From NCBI RefSeq assembly GCF_965198245.1, contig NZ_OZ240249.1:2232001-2296000 (forward strand): a stretch of DNA of 64,000 nt, written 5' to 3'. This document shows, piece by piece, positions 6,500 to 15,180 of this stretch (within the stretch, counting starts at the first letter, position 1; every line of letters starts with the position of its first letter). Below the pieces are notes generated by a model, which was not told the DNA's origin, searched no databases, and was given only the letters and a program-made list of their open reading frames with translations. Made by a program: the position numbers and the translations under genes. The stretch is from Poriferisodalis sp965198245. GTDB lineage: Bacteria; Actinomycetota; Acidimicrobiia; Acidimicrobiales; Poriferisodalaceae.

Positions 6500-9400
6500 A
6501 TGCTCGGTGCGCTGACACGGCGTGCAACGGGCGGTTCCGGCCGGAGCGTTGGCTGGAACGTGTTCGCCCTGGCAGCGCTGGTAGCGGTGTTGGCTGTCGG
6601 GCACTTGACGGTGGGGCAGGCCGCCGCGGCTTCAGACGATGTTCCAGAGGTTCCGCAGAACATCGCTGGTGTGGCATTGCATTACGGCAGGGTGTCGCTG
6701 GATTGGGACGATGCTGCGGACGCTGATTCCTACGAGGTCGAGTACTTCGACGGTCAGGGCTGGCTGAGGCTGCCCAGCGCGACACAGGGGATCTTGGCGA
6801 TATTCAGCGGGTCGAGCGTGATCCTCGACGGGCTGGAGAACGAACGCCGCATCGAGGTGCGGATCCGGGCGGTCAACTCGGCGGGTACTTCGGCGTGGTC
6901 CGGTATCTATTCGATGCCAGCGACCGCGACGCTCGATTTCAGCGGTGTGCCGCTGCCCGGGTTCCCGGGCGCGCCGACGATCACGAGCGCTGATTCGTAT
7001 GAGGTCGACGAGGGCGCGACGTCGATAGCCACGCTTGGCGCCACGGACCACAACACGGCTGAGTCCGATCTGGTCTGGACTGTGGCGGGCGGCGCGGACG
7101 CAGCCAGGTTCGTGTTGAGCGAGTCGGGGGTGTTGGCCTTCGACGCGGCCCCCGACTACGAGGAACCCGACGACATCGGCGCCGACGGCATCTATGAGCT
7201 GACAGTGCAGGTGAGCGACGGGACGAACGACGTCACCGCGGATGTGTCGGTGACGTTGAGGAATGTCATTGAGCTCGAGGCGGCCCAAGGATCCTCGGAG
7301 GTGAGCTTCGCGGAGAACGGCTGGTCGAAGGTGGCGACGTTCACGGCATCGTCGTCGCAGGACCGTGACGGCATCACCTGGACGCTGGGGGGTGACGACG
7401 CGGCGCACTTCAGCATCGACGAGCCGTCGGGGGCGCTGCGGTTCGACCTTGACCCGGTGGCGCCGGTGATCGTCGCGAAGCCGCCCGATTTTGAGGTGCC
7501 GGTCGACAGCGACAACGACAACGCCTATGTGGTGACGCTTCTGGCTTCGTCAGCTTCGGCGACGGCTGATACGGCGTTGAGTGTCACGGTGACGGTGACC
7601 GACGCGGACGAGGACGGTGCGGTGTCGTTGTCGACGAAGCGTCCCCGAACGGGCGTGGCCGTCACCGCGGCGCTGGACGATCCCGACGGTGTGGTCGACG
7701 ACTCGGCGACGTGGGTGTGGGAACGCAGCGTCGGGTACAACGAGTGGGCCGCGATCGCGGGGGCGGAGGGGTCGAGCTACACGCCGGCGGCGGCCGATGC
7801 AGGCAGCTTCTTGCGGGTCGGCGTGTCCTACAGCGACAACCACGGCAGCGATGCGCACGCCCAGGCGACGGCGACCGAGGTTGCGGCGGCGGCTCAGCTC
7901 AGCGGCCTGTCGGTGAGCACCGACGACTCGGATTTGGCCATCGGAGCGGACGCCTGGCGGCAGATGCGGCCGGCCTTCGATGCGCAGACGCTGCACTACT
8001 CCGTGGGCTGCAACGACACCGACACGATGACGTTGACGATGCACCCCGCTGATGCGACGAGCCGGATCTCGGTGGACGGCACCCAAGTTGCCAATGCAGG
8101 CGCGGGCGTCGCGGTGACCGCGACGGTGCCGGTGACAGGCACCAGCTCGGTGCGCGTCGCCCTTTCCAACGCGCAGGGCGCTGTGACCCACTACGTCGTG
8201 CACTGTTTCGCTGACGAGGTGCGGCCGATCCTGGTCCACAAGCCGCTGGGCGAGGCGGGCGCGCTCGACGAGCTGATCCTCTTCTCGCAGAGCAATCACT
8301 TGATCGTCATGGACCACAACGGGGTTCCCCGCGTGCTTCGCCGCGTCGGCCAGGCGGCCGGCGGGTATTTCCGGTTCTATCCCGACATCAACGGCGAGCC
8401 CCGCTACTCCTACCAGCGTCGATTGACCTGGATTCTCGACGAGAACCTGGACGAGCTCGCAGTGGCGAGAACGGTGCCGCCCCTGACACGCCAGGACGGC
8501 CATGACTTCCGGCTGCTCGACAACGGGAACTACATGCTGATGGCCTATCAGGGGGCTGAGCGCGACCCGTCCTATCTCACATTCGACGACAGCAGCGGCG
8601 CGCCCTTCGGGACTGATGTCTATGTGGAGGACTCGGTCATCCAGATCGTCACCCCGGGCGGCAGCGAGACGTTCAGATGGAACTCGTGGGACCACATGGC
8701 TCTCGAGGACTGCGTGCAGCACCGGTTCCCGCCCGTCAAAGGCGACTATGCGCATCTGAACACCATGCAGATGGCCGACGGGCGCATCATCGCGTCGATG
8801 CGGGGATGCTCGAGAGTTCTGGCCATCGACGCCGTGACCGGCGATGTCCTCTGGAGGGTGGGGCCCTCGAACCTGAGCGACGCCGAGTGGGCCGAGCGCG
8901 ACATCGGGCCGCCGCCGCTGGACATCATCGGCGACCCCGAGAAGCAGTTCTGCGGCCAGCACGCGTCGTCGCTGCTGCCCAACGGCAACCTGATCCTCTA
9001 CGACAATGGCGTGGAGTGCACCAAGAACCCCTGGACGCTTCAGAATCTGCTCCGGGAGAACGACATGTACAGCCGCGGCCTGGAGTACGCCCTCGATCTC
9101 GACAACGGCGAGGCGGTGTTCGTGCGCGACCATTCGCTGCACGGCACCAAGAGCGAACTGGGCTATCGGGGCGGGCACATCGAGGGGTTGGGCAACGGCC
9201 ATTGGCTGATCAGCTGGGGAGGCGCGAATCGAACCGTCCCCTTCGCCGCTACCTCTGACGTGTTCACCCAAGTGGATCCGGACACCGGCAGCGAATGGCT
9301 GTCAGTGGGCGGTACCCGCACCAACAAGGCCACGGTCATGGCGCCGGAAGCGTTGGCGCGGGCTCCTGCGCCGCCCGAGGCGCGGGTACTGGCGGGCAGC

Positions 9401-12400
9401 TACACGTCGGTGGCCCATTCCGGGGTGGGCGATGCCCCGCAGGTGGCGGTGGCGTTCAACCGGCCGGTGGCGGACTTCGCAAAGTCCAGCCCGTCGTTGA
9501 GCGTTCAAGGCGCGACGGTCACAACGGTGGTGCCTCATCTGGTGGCGGGCGAGGCGGCGAATGCGTACTTGGTGACGCTGGCTCCAGCGGGTGCGGGCGC
9601 CATCTCCGTCGCGTTCGTCGCCGGCGAGGCGTGTGACGATGGCGGTGTCTGCGCAGCCGACGGCATGATGCTGGCGAGCGTGCCCCCGGCTGTGGTAATC
9701 GGCCCGCCGGTGACGGTGACGTTCGGTGCCGCCTCGTACAGCGTGGCTGAGGGCGCGACACTGCAGGTGTCGGTGGAGCTGAGCAGAGCTCACGGCGGCG
9801 GGTTGGAGATCGAGGTGCCGATCGTCGCGTCGGCCCTCAGCGCCTCGTTCGGCGAGTTCACGGTGGCTTCCGGTGTGAGCTTCGCGGCTGGCGAGACCCG
9901 CAAGACGGTGTCGTTCGACGCGGGAGACGATGCCGTGGTGGAAGGTTCCGAGACGGTGGTGCTGAGCTTTGGCGCGTTGGCGTCGGGATTCTCGGCGGGT
10001 ATGAACGCTGAGACGACGGTCACGATCACCGACACCGACACGGCTGTGATCGGGTTCAGCGCCGCGAGCAACGAGGTCGCTGAGGGGGGCGAGACTGAGC
10101 TGACGTTCGCCGTCACCAACGGCGTCACGTTCGCGGCGGACCAGGCCATCGGCATCGCAGCGGCCGGGTCGGCTGACGCCGGGGACGACTTCGTGCTCAC
10201 GGACTCGGTGAACCGGACGCTTTCGGCGCCCTACTCGGTCACGCTGGCGGCGGGCGCCACATCGGTCACAGCAGGGTTGAGGGCGGTGGACGATTCTGAT
10301 GCCGAGCTGGCCGAGACTGTCGTGTTGAGCGCCCGGCTGGCGTCGACGGGCGCGCTGATCGGGTCGCGCACCGTCACTGTGCCTGCCAGCGACTTGGGCA
10401 CGCCCGAGGTGACGATCACCGGAGGCGGGACCGTGACCGAGGGCGACGATGCGGTGTTCACGCTGGCACGCTCCGCCACGCTGGGAACCCCGTTGACCGA
10501 GGCGCTCACCGTGAGCGTCGAGGTGACCGCGACCGGCGGGATCCTCAGCGGCGCGTCGGCGTCGACGGTGACGTTCGCAGCCGGCCAGAGCACAGCGGAG
10601 GTGCGAGCGGGGACCGTCGACGACTCCGTCGTGGAGGACCCAGCGACGGTGACAGCACTGGTGCGCGCTGATACCGCGAGCCCGGCGAGGTATGTGACCG
10701 GCTCGCCCAACCGTGCCACGGTCGCCGTGTGGGACAACGACGTTGTGCGCTTCGGGGTGTCCGTGGGCCTCCCTGCGATTGTCGAGGGCGCCGAGGTGAC
10801 GGTGACGGTTGACACCGGCGGGGTCACCTTCGCTCAGGCCCAGAGTCTGTCGGTGAGTGTGGCAGGCAGTGCCGCTGTCGGCGATGACTTCGTGCTGACC
10901 GATTCCGACGGCACTGAGCTGGTGGCGCCCTATGAGTTGACGCTCGGGGCTGGTGCGGGGTCGACGAGTTTTGGGATCGCGGCGGCCATCGACGAGGTGG
11001 AGGACGACGGCGAGGCGGTAGTGCTTGCGGTTCTGCACGACGGTCAGTCCGTCGCGACGGTCACGGTGACGGTGATCGACGAGAACGAGCTGCCGATGGT
11101 GATGGGACCGAGCGATGTGCGGTTCGCAGAGAACGGGAATGCGGCAGTGGCCACATTCACCGCGACCGACGCCGAGGGCGATCCGGTCACTTGGTCGCTG
11201 GGCGGCGCGGATGCCGCTCGGTTCCGGTTCGACACCGCCGCCGGCGAGTTGGGGTTCCGCTCTCCGCCGGACTTCGAGATGCGAGCCGACGCCGGCGCCG
11301 ACAACGTCTATGACGTCGCGGTGCAGGCCTCCGACAGCGAGGGCACCACCAGCCATCACGTGACAGTGACGGTCACCGATGTCGACGAGCCGGCCATCAT
11401 TGCCAGCGTCTCGGGGTCTTTCGAGTTCAGCTACGACGAGAACGACATGGCACCGGTGGCCGCGTTCACCGCGACAGATCCTGAGCGGGCAACCATCAGA
11501 TGGTCGCTGGGCGCTGTCGACGCTGCCGTGTTCAGGATCAGCAGCGGCGGTGTGGTGAGCTTCGAGCGCCCGCCGGATTTTGAGCATCCCGACGACGACG
11601 ACAACAACAACGAGTATGTGGTGCAGGTCCAGGCTCGTGCCGGTGCCAGCGATCTCGTCGTGAGAGATGTGCTGGTCACGGTCGACGATGTGGACGAGCC
11701 CGGCATGTTGGTGCTGTCGCCGCCGCAACCCCAGGTCGGCACACCTGTGGGGGCCGCGGTCGTCGATCCCGACGGCTTCTTGGCGGCACAGGAGTGGACG
11801 TGGCAGCGCCGCCTCGGCGGCGGCCCCTGGGGCGACATCGCGGGAGCGACGACCGGCAGCTACACACCTGTGGCCGCCGACGAGCGCTATCGCCTGCGAG
11901 TCGAGGTCTCCTACCTCGACGGCACCGGCACCGGCACTGACACCGTGGCGGCGGAAACTGCCTACCCCGTGCGCGCCGCGCCCATAGCGCTCAACAACGC
12001 GCCGGACTTCGGCGACGATCCCGTCGCGCGCTCGGTCGCGGAGAACTCGCCGCCGGGCACCGCTGTGGGTGCGACGGTCACAGCCACCGACAGCGATTCC
12101 GGCGATGCCGACAGGCTCATCTACACGCTGTCGGTTCCAGACGACGACCTGTTCACCATTGACGGTTCCACAGGCCAGATCCGTGTCGGCTCAGCCGCGG
12201 TGCTGGACCACGAGTCCGCCGGCAGGCCCTACTCCGTCACCGTCACCGCTGCGGACCCCTCAGGCGCCAGCGACGACGTCACCGTCATCATCAGGATCAC
12301 CGACGTCAACGAGCCGCCCGTCGCCGCAGAGGACACCGCCGTCACCGCTGAGGACAGTCGAGTGGTCATCGCAGTGCTGACCAACGACGCCGACCCCGAC

Positions 12401-13939
12401 GGCGACATCCTCACCGTGGCACTCGGCGACGCGTCTTTGCACGGACGTGTCAGCGTCGAGGCCGACAACACCCTCGCCTACACCCCCACAAGCGACTTCA
12501 ACGGCAGAGACATCTTCACGTACGTCGTTTCCGACGGCCGTCTGAGCGACGAGACGACGGTGACCGTGACCGTCAACGCGGTCAACGACCAGCCCAAGTT
12601 CCCGACAGCGTCCACAACACGCACGATCGCCGAAGGCGCCTCAGCCGCAGCACCAGTGGGCCACCCGGTGACTGCCACCGACGTCGACGCTGAACCGCTC
12701 ACGTACCGCCTCTTCGAAGTCGATGCGCCGTCGTTCACCATCGACTCTGGCAGCGGCCAGATCGGCGTCGGGCCCGACACGGTGCCGGACCGCCGAACCC
12801 AGCCCAGCTACCGACTCAGAGTCCAAGCAACCGACCCCCACGGTGCCAGAGCCAGCACCACCGTCATCGTGACCGTCACCGCCCCACGAACCACGCCGGG
12901 AACAGGGCCCCTCAGGGGTGGTGGCGGTGGAGGCGCTGGCGGTGGCGGTGGTGGTGGAGGCGGCGGCGGTTTCGAGCCGAGCACTGCGGTGGTGATCGTG
13001 GCCAGTGGATGGAGTCCGTCTGATATCGGTGTCGCGTCAGCGCTGTCGGCACGCACGCCGGACTCTGCGGTGATCTACACCGCAGGCGACCGATTGTCAG
13101 TGGCTGCACGCGATTTGCTGGTCGACTATCTGCCTGCGGGCGTGATCGTGGTGGGGGGCGAGACCGCTGTGAGCGCCGCAGCGCTGACCTCGATGCGGCG
13201 CGCCTCGGAATCGGACTCGGTTGAGCGGATCACCGGCGCGACACGATCGGACACCGCAGCCAGCGTCGCGCGACGGATCCTGGACGCCTCCGAGGCGGGC
13301 GGGGCGACCGTGATCATCGCGAACGGCTGGAGCCCCGCCGACATCGGCGTGGCCGCGGCACTCTCTGCACGCACACCTCGCTCAGCCGTCGCCTACACCA
13401 CATCGGGCGCTTTGCCCGATGCGACACAGCGACTGCTGCGCGACTACCGACCGGCCCGCGTGCTCATCGTGGGCGGCGAGGCCGCCGTGGAGCCTGCCGC
13501 AGTGTCGCAAATGAGCAACGCCGTGCCCGGTGCGATCATTGAGCGCGTCAGCGGCGCCACCAGAACCGCAACAGCCGCAGGGGTGGCCCGGAGGTTCTTG
13601 GGCCCGCACCTCGCGGCACCAACCGGTGAGCTGACGATCATCGTGGCCAATGGCTGGAGTCCGCCCGACATCGGCGCCGCAGCCGCGCTCTCGGCGCGCA
13701 CCGCGGGTTCCGCGGTGCTCTACACCGAAGGTGGGCGACTCTCGGTCGAAGCCGCCGAGATACTGCGCGACTACCGGCCGACCAGAGTGGTGTTCATCGG
13801 CGGGCCCGCCGCGATCACCGCAGCAGTGAAGGATCAGACCCGCGCAATCCTGCCCGACGCAACCGTGCTGCGACACAGCGGAGCCACCCGAACCCAGACC
13901 GCCGCAGCCATCGCACGCCGAGCGCTCGGACCGTCATAG
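6500..13939 (+). CDS. Giant cell-wall-anchored protein: fn3, ASST-like, Calx-beta, cadherin-like and three CWB2 repeats
   Basis: The product is 2479 aa. Domains in order are a signal segment (about 18-38) and fn3 (about 44-150), then cadherin-like repeats (about 160-370). An arylsulfotransferase-like beta-propeller follows (about 573-935; GHDFRLLDNGNYMLM, FCGQHASSLLPNGNLILYDNG). After it come Calx-beta-like repeats (about 1072-1525), cadherin-like and tandem-95-like repeats (about 1530-2130) and a Gly-rich hinge (about 2140-2157). Three CWB2 (PF04122) wall-binding repeats occupy about 2162-2479, each with GWSP.DIG.A.ALSART and a (V/I)GG.A motif. CWB2 repeats bind wall polymers, so the protein should be displayed on the cell surface. 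Whether the ASST-like domain is catalytic is open. A weak GGGAG precedes the ATG. Confidence 0.88.
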   Translation: MLGALTRRATGGSGRSVGWNVFALAALVAVLAVGHLTVGQAAAASDDVPEVPQNIAGVALHYGRVSLDWDDAADADSYEVEYFDGQGWLRLPSATQGILAIFSGSSVILDGLENERRIEVRIRAVNSAGTSAWSGIYSMPATATLDFSGVPLPGFPGAPTITSADSYEVDEGATSIATLGATDHNTAESDLVWTVAGGADAARFVLSESGVLAFDAAPDYEEPDDIGADGIYELTVQVSDGTNDVTADVSVTLRNVIELEAAQGSSEVSFAENGWSKVATFTASSSQDRDGITWTLGGDDAAHFSIDEPSGALRFDLDPVAPVIVAKPPDFEVPVDSDNDNAYVVTLLASSASATADTALSVTVTVTDADEDGAVSLSTKRPRTGVAVTAALDDPDGVVDDSATWVWERSVGYNEWAAIAGAEGSSYTPAAADAGSFLRVGVSYSDNHGSDAHAQATATEVAAAAQLSGLSVSTDDSDLAIGADAWRQMRPAFDAQTLHYSVGCNDTDTMTLTMHPADATSRISVDGTQVANAGAGVAVTATVPVTGTSSVRVALSNAQGAVTHYVVHCFADEVRPILVHKPLGEAGALDELILFSQSNHLIVMDHNGVPRVLRRVGQAAGGYFRFYPDINGEPRYSYQRRLTWILDENLDELAVARTVPPLTRQDGHDFRLLDNGNYMLMAYQGAERDPSYLTFDDSSGAPFGTDVYVEDSVIQIVTPGGSETFRWNSWDHMALEDCVQHRFPPVKGDYAHLNTMQMADGRIIASMRGCSRVLAIDAVTGDVLWRVGPSNLSDAEWAERDIGPPPLDIIGDPEKQFCGQHASSLLPNGNLILYDNGVECTKNPWTLQNLLRENDMYSRGLEYALDLDNGEAVFVRDHSLHGTKSELGYRGGHIEGLGNGHWLISWGGANRTVPFAATSDVFTQVDPDTGSEWLSVGGTRTNKATVMAPEALARAPAPPEARVLAGSYTSVAHSGVGDAPQVAVAFNRPVADFAKSSPSLSVQGATVTTVVPHLVAGEAANAYLVTLAPAGAGAISVAFVAGEACDDGGVCAADGMMLASVPPAVVIGPPVTVTFGAASYSVAEGATLQVSVELSRAHGGGLEIEVPIVASALSASFGEFTVASGVSFAAGETRKTVSFDAGDDAVVEGSETVVLSFGALASGFSAGMNAETTVTITDTDTAVIGFSAASNEVAEGGETELTFAVTNGVTFAADQAIGIAAAGSADAGDDFVLTDSVNRTLSAPYSVTLAAGATSVTAGLRAVDDSDAELAETVVLSARLASTGALIGSRTVTVPASDLGTPEVTITGGGTVTEGDDAVFTLARSATLGTPLTEALTVSVEVTATGGILSGASASTVTFAAGQSTAEVRAGTVDDSVVEDPATVTALVRADTASPARYVTGSPNRATVAVWDNDVVRFGVSVGLPAIVEGAEVTVTVDTGGVTFAQAQSLSVSVAGSAAVGDDFVLTDSDGTELVAPYELTLGAGAGSTSFGIAAAIDEVEDDGEAVVLAVLHDGQSVATVTVTVIDENELPMVMGPSDVRFAENGNAAVATFTATDAEGDPVTWSLGGADAARFRFDTAAGELGFRSPPDFEMRADAGADNVYDVAVQASDSEGTTSHHVTVTVTDVDEPAIIASVSGSFEFSYDENDMAPVAAFTATDPERATIRWSLGAVDAAVFRISSGGVVSFERPPDFEHPDDDDNNNEYVVQVQARAGASDLVVRDVLVTVDDVDEPGMLVLSPPQPQVGTPVGAAVVDPDGFLAAQEWTWQRRLGGGPWGDIAGATTGSYTPVAADERYRLRVEVSYLDGTGTGTDTVAAETAYPVRAAPIALNNAPDFGDDPVARSVAENSPPGTAVGATVTATDSDSGDADRLIYTLSVPDDDLFTIDGSTGQIRVGSAAVLDHESAGRPYSVTVTAADPSGASDDVTVIIRITDVNEPPVAAEDTAVTAEDSRVVIAVLTNDADPDGDILTVALGDASLHGRVSVEADNTLAYTPTSDFNGRDIFTYVVSDGRLSDETTVTVTVNAVNDQPKFPTASTTRTIAEGASAAAPVGHPVTATDVDAEPLTYRLFEVDAPSFTIDSGSGQIGVGPDTVPDRRTQPSYRLRVQATDPHGARASTTVIVTVTAPRTTPGTGPLRGGGGGGAGGGGGGGGGGGFEPSTAVVIVASGWSPSDIGVASALSARTPDSAVIYTAGDRLSVAARDLLVDYLPAGVIVVGGETAVSAAALTSMRRASESDSVERITGATRSDTAASVARRILDASEAGGATVIIANGWSPADIGVAAALSARTPRSAVAYTTSGALPDATQRLLRDYRPARVLIVGGEAAVEPAAVSQMSNAVPGAIIERVSGATRTATAAGVARRFLGPHLAAPTGELTIIVANGWSPPDIGAAAALSARTAGSAVLYTEGGRLSVEAAEILRDYRPTRVVFIGGPAAITAAVKDQTRAILPDATVLRHSGATRTQTAAAIARRALGPS

Positions 13940-14010
13940 GGACCCCAACCACACACGGCACCACGCCGAGGGTCGCCGCTACGACGCAATGACTTGTGGT
14001 CACCGAGCTA

Positions 14011-14148
14011 AGAGCCCTAGCGGATAGGCGGCGATGTCGGGCAGCCCCGCGGTTCTCGACTTTGCGCAGAAATGCCGCCACAGACGGCAAATTTGCACAA
14101 AGAAGGCGTGAGCAACTTTCCTAGACGTCACCTATCCGCGCCGCCCCT
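14011..14148 (+). repeat. MITE-like palindromic element, copy 1
   Basis: The core runs 14020-14139 between inverted ends GCGGATAGGCGGCG and CGTCACCTATCCGC, with similarity to copy 2 extending about 9 bp further on both sides. An internal hairpin at 14060-14102 has arms TTTGCGCA/TGCACAAA and an inner TGCCG/CGGCA stem. It lies between convergent genes, and its right end touches the stop codon of the PhyH gene at 14147. No transposase is encoded. Confidence 0.8.
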
Positions 14149-14983
14149 AAATGCCGGGGGTTCGGTATCCGTCGTTGCGCCACAGGATCGGGAAGTGGTT
14201 CTCGTCCATCTCGTCGTCGGCGAGGCGGGCGTAGCGGGAGTAGATGGGTCCGTTGCCCTCGCCGAAGCCGTCCCGGTTGAACCGGGCGTCGCTGCTGGCG
14301 CAGTGCAGCACCAGGGTTCGCCGGTGACGGTCGGAGCTGTTGGGCCCCGAGCCGTGCCAGGCCCAGCCGTGATGGAATGACCCGCCTCCCGCGGTCACTT
14401 CGACCGGCGCGATGTCTAACTCGACGCCCGCGGCTTCAGCGGCTGCCGCGACCGGGGCCCGGTAGTCGTCGGGGGCATGAAACTCCCCGAACAGGTCGCC
14501 TGCGGTAGGCCAGCGATGCGAGCCCCGCGCAATCTCCAAGGTGCCTCCGCCCGCCACCGTGTCGTCCAGAGCGATCCAGCACGAGAACATCTCCGTCGGC
14601 GTGTACCAGGACAGGTAGGCGTTGTCGCGATGGAATCCCAGCGACCGGGCTCCTGGCGGCTTCCACAGCACATTGTCCTGGACGATGCGAGCACCGGGCC
14701 AGCCGGCCAACTTGGCAACGGCCTCACCCAGGCGAGCGTCGAGCACAGTCGACGCAATGAGCCTGTCGGCCTTCCAGCCATTGCAGATCTGGCGCGTCAG
14801 CGTCGGATCACTGCGGTCTTCGAGCCAGTTGACTTCGTCTGGAGAGATGCCCGTCTCGAAATCGCCGCGGAACAGCCGCTCGAACCGCTCTTTCAGGGGA
14901 TCGACCAGAGCCCGGTCGATCAGCGCGTCGACCGTGACGAAGCCGTCGGCGTAGAACGACTCCACATCGCCAACTGCGAGCAT
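14147..14983 (-). CDS. Phytanoyl-CoA dioxygenase (PhyH) family Fe(II)/2-oxoglutarate oxygenase
   Basis: The product is 278 aa. The iron-binding facial triad is visible as HRD (GFHRDNAYLSW, about residue 118) and a distal His in SFHHGWAWHGSGPN (about 203-216). An Arg two strands later (RRTLVLH) would bind 2-oxoglutarate. The PhyH family hydroxylates acyl-CoAs or small secondary metabolites. It is the last gene of a minus-strand run with acyl-CoA dehydrogenase, SDR and LLM monooxygenase, which suggests breakdown of a branched or cyclic acyl compound. The stop codon lies at the edge of repeat copy 1. Confidence 0.88.
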   Translation of the reverse strand: MLAVGDVESFYADGFVTVDALIDRALVDPLKERFERLFRGDFETGISPDEVNWLEDRSDPTLTRQICNGWKADRLIASTVLDARLGEAVAKLAGWPGARIVQDNVLWKPPGARSLGFHRDNAYLSWYTPTEMFSCWIALDDTVAGGGTLEIARGSHRWPTAGDLFGEFHAPDDYRAPVAAAAEAAGVELDIAPVEVTAGGGSFHHGWAWHGSGPNSSDRHRRTLVLHCASSDARFNRDGFGEGNGPIYSRYARLADDEMDENHFPILWRNDGYRTPGI

Positions 14984-15007
14984 CGCGCCAACTTAGTTCC
15001 GTGGCCA

Positions 15008-15134
15008 CAAACGTTTGCGTGGTTGAGGCGGGCTGAATGCCTCGCGCCAGCCTCGACAGGATCAGTTCTCTGTGCAGAAATGTTCGCTGAGCGAGTGATT
15101 TTGCACAGAGAAGCGCCACACCGGCAAGCGTTTG
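15008..15134. promoter_or_regulatory. Two CAAACGTTTG-type palindromes upstream of phyH
   Basis: A perfect 10-bp palindrome CAAACGTTTG is at 15008-15017, 25 bp upstream of the PhyH start. A one-mismatch copy CAAGCGTTTG is at 15125-15134, on the far side of a hairpin. LacI-family operators often look like this. No LacI-type regulator gene is in the window. Confidence 0.35.
15066..15112 (+). repeat. Solo hairpin related to the MITE-like element
   Basis: An 11-bp perfect stem TTCTCTGTGCA/TGCACAGAGAA encloses a second stem CGCT/AGCG. The arms and spacing resemble the internal hairpins of copies 1 and 3 (compare TTCTCTGCGCA in copy 3). The GCGGATAGG terminal repeats are absent, so this may be a decayed copy or solo core. 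It sits between the acyl-CoA dehydrogenase stop and the PhyH start. Confidence 0.6.
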
Positions 15135-15180
15135 CTGGCACGGCACCAGCTCATCGGCTGTGTCTGATGTTTCGGATGTG

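Noticed and set aside
9302..11728. An 808-codon minus-strand open frame, and another at 7550-9271
   Set aside because: Both are antisense to the CWB2 surface gene, Arg/His-rich, without motifs. The sense strand has clear domains throughout.
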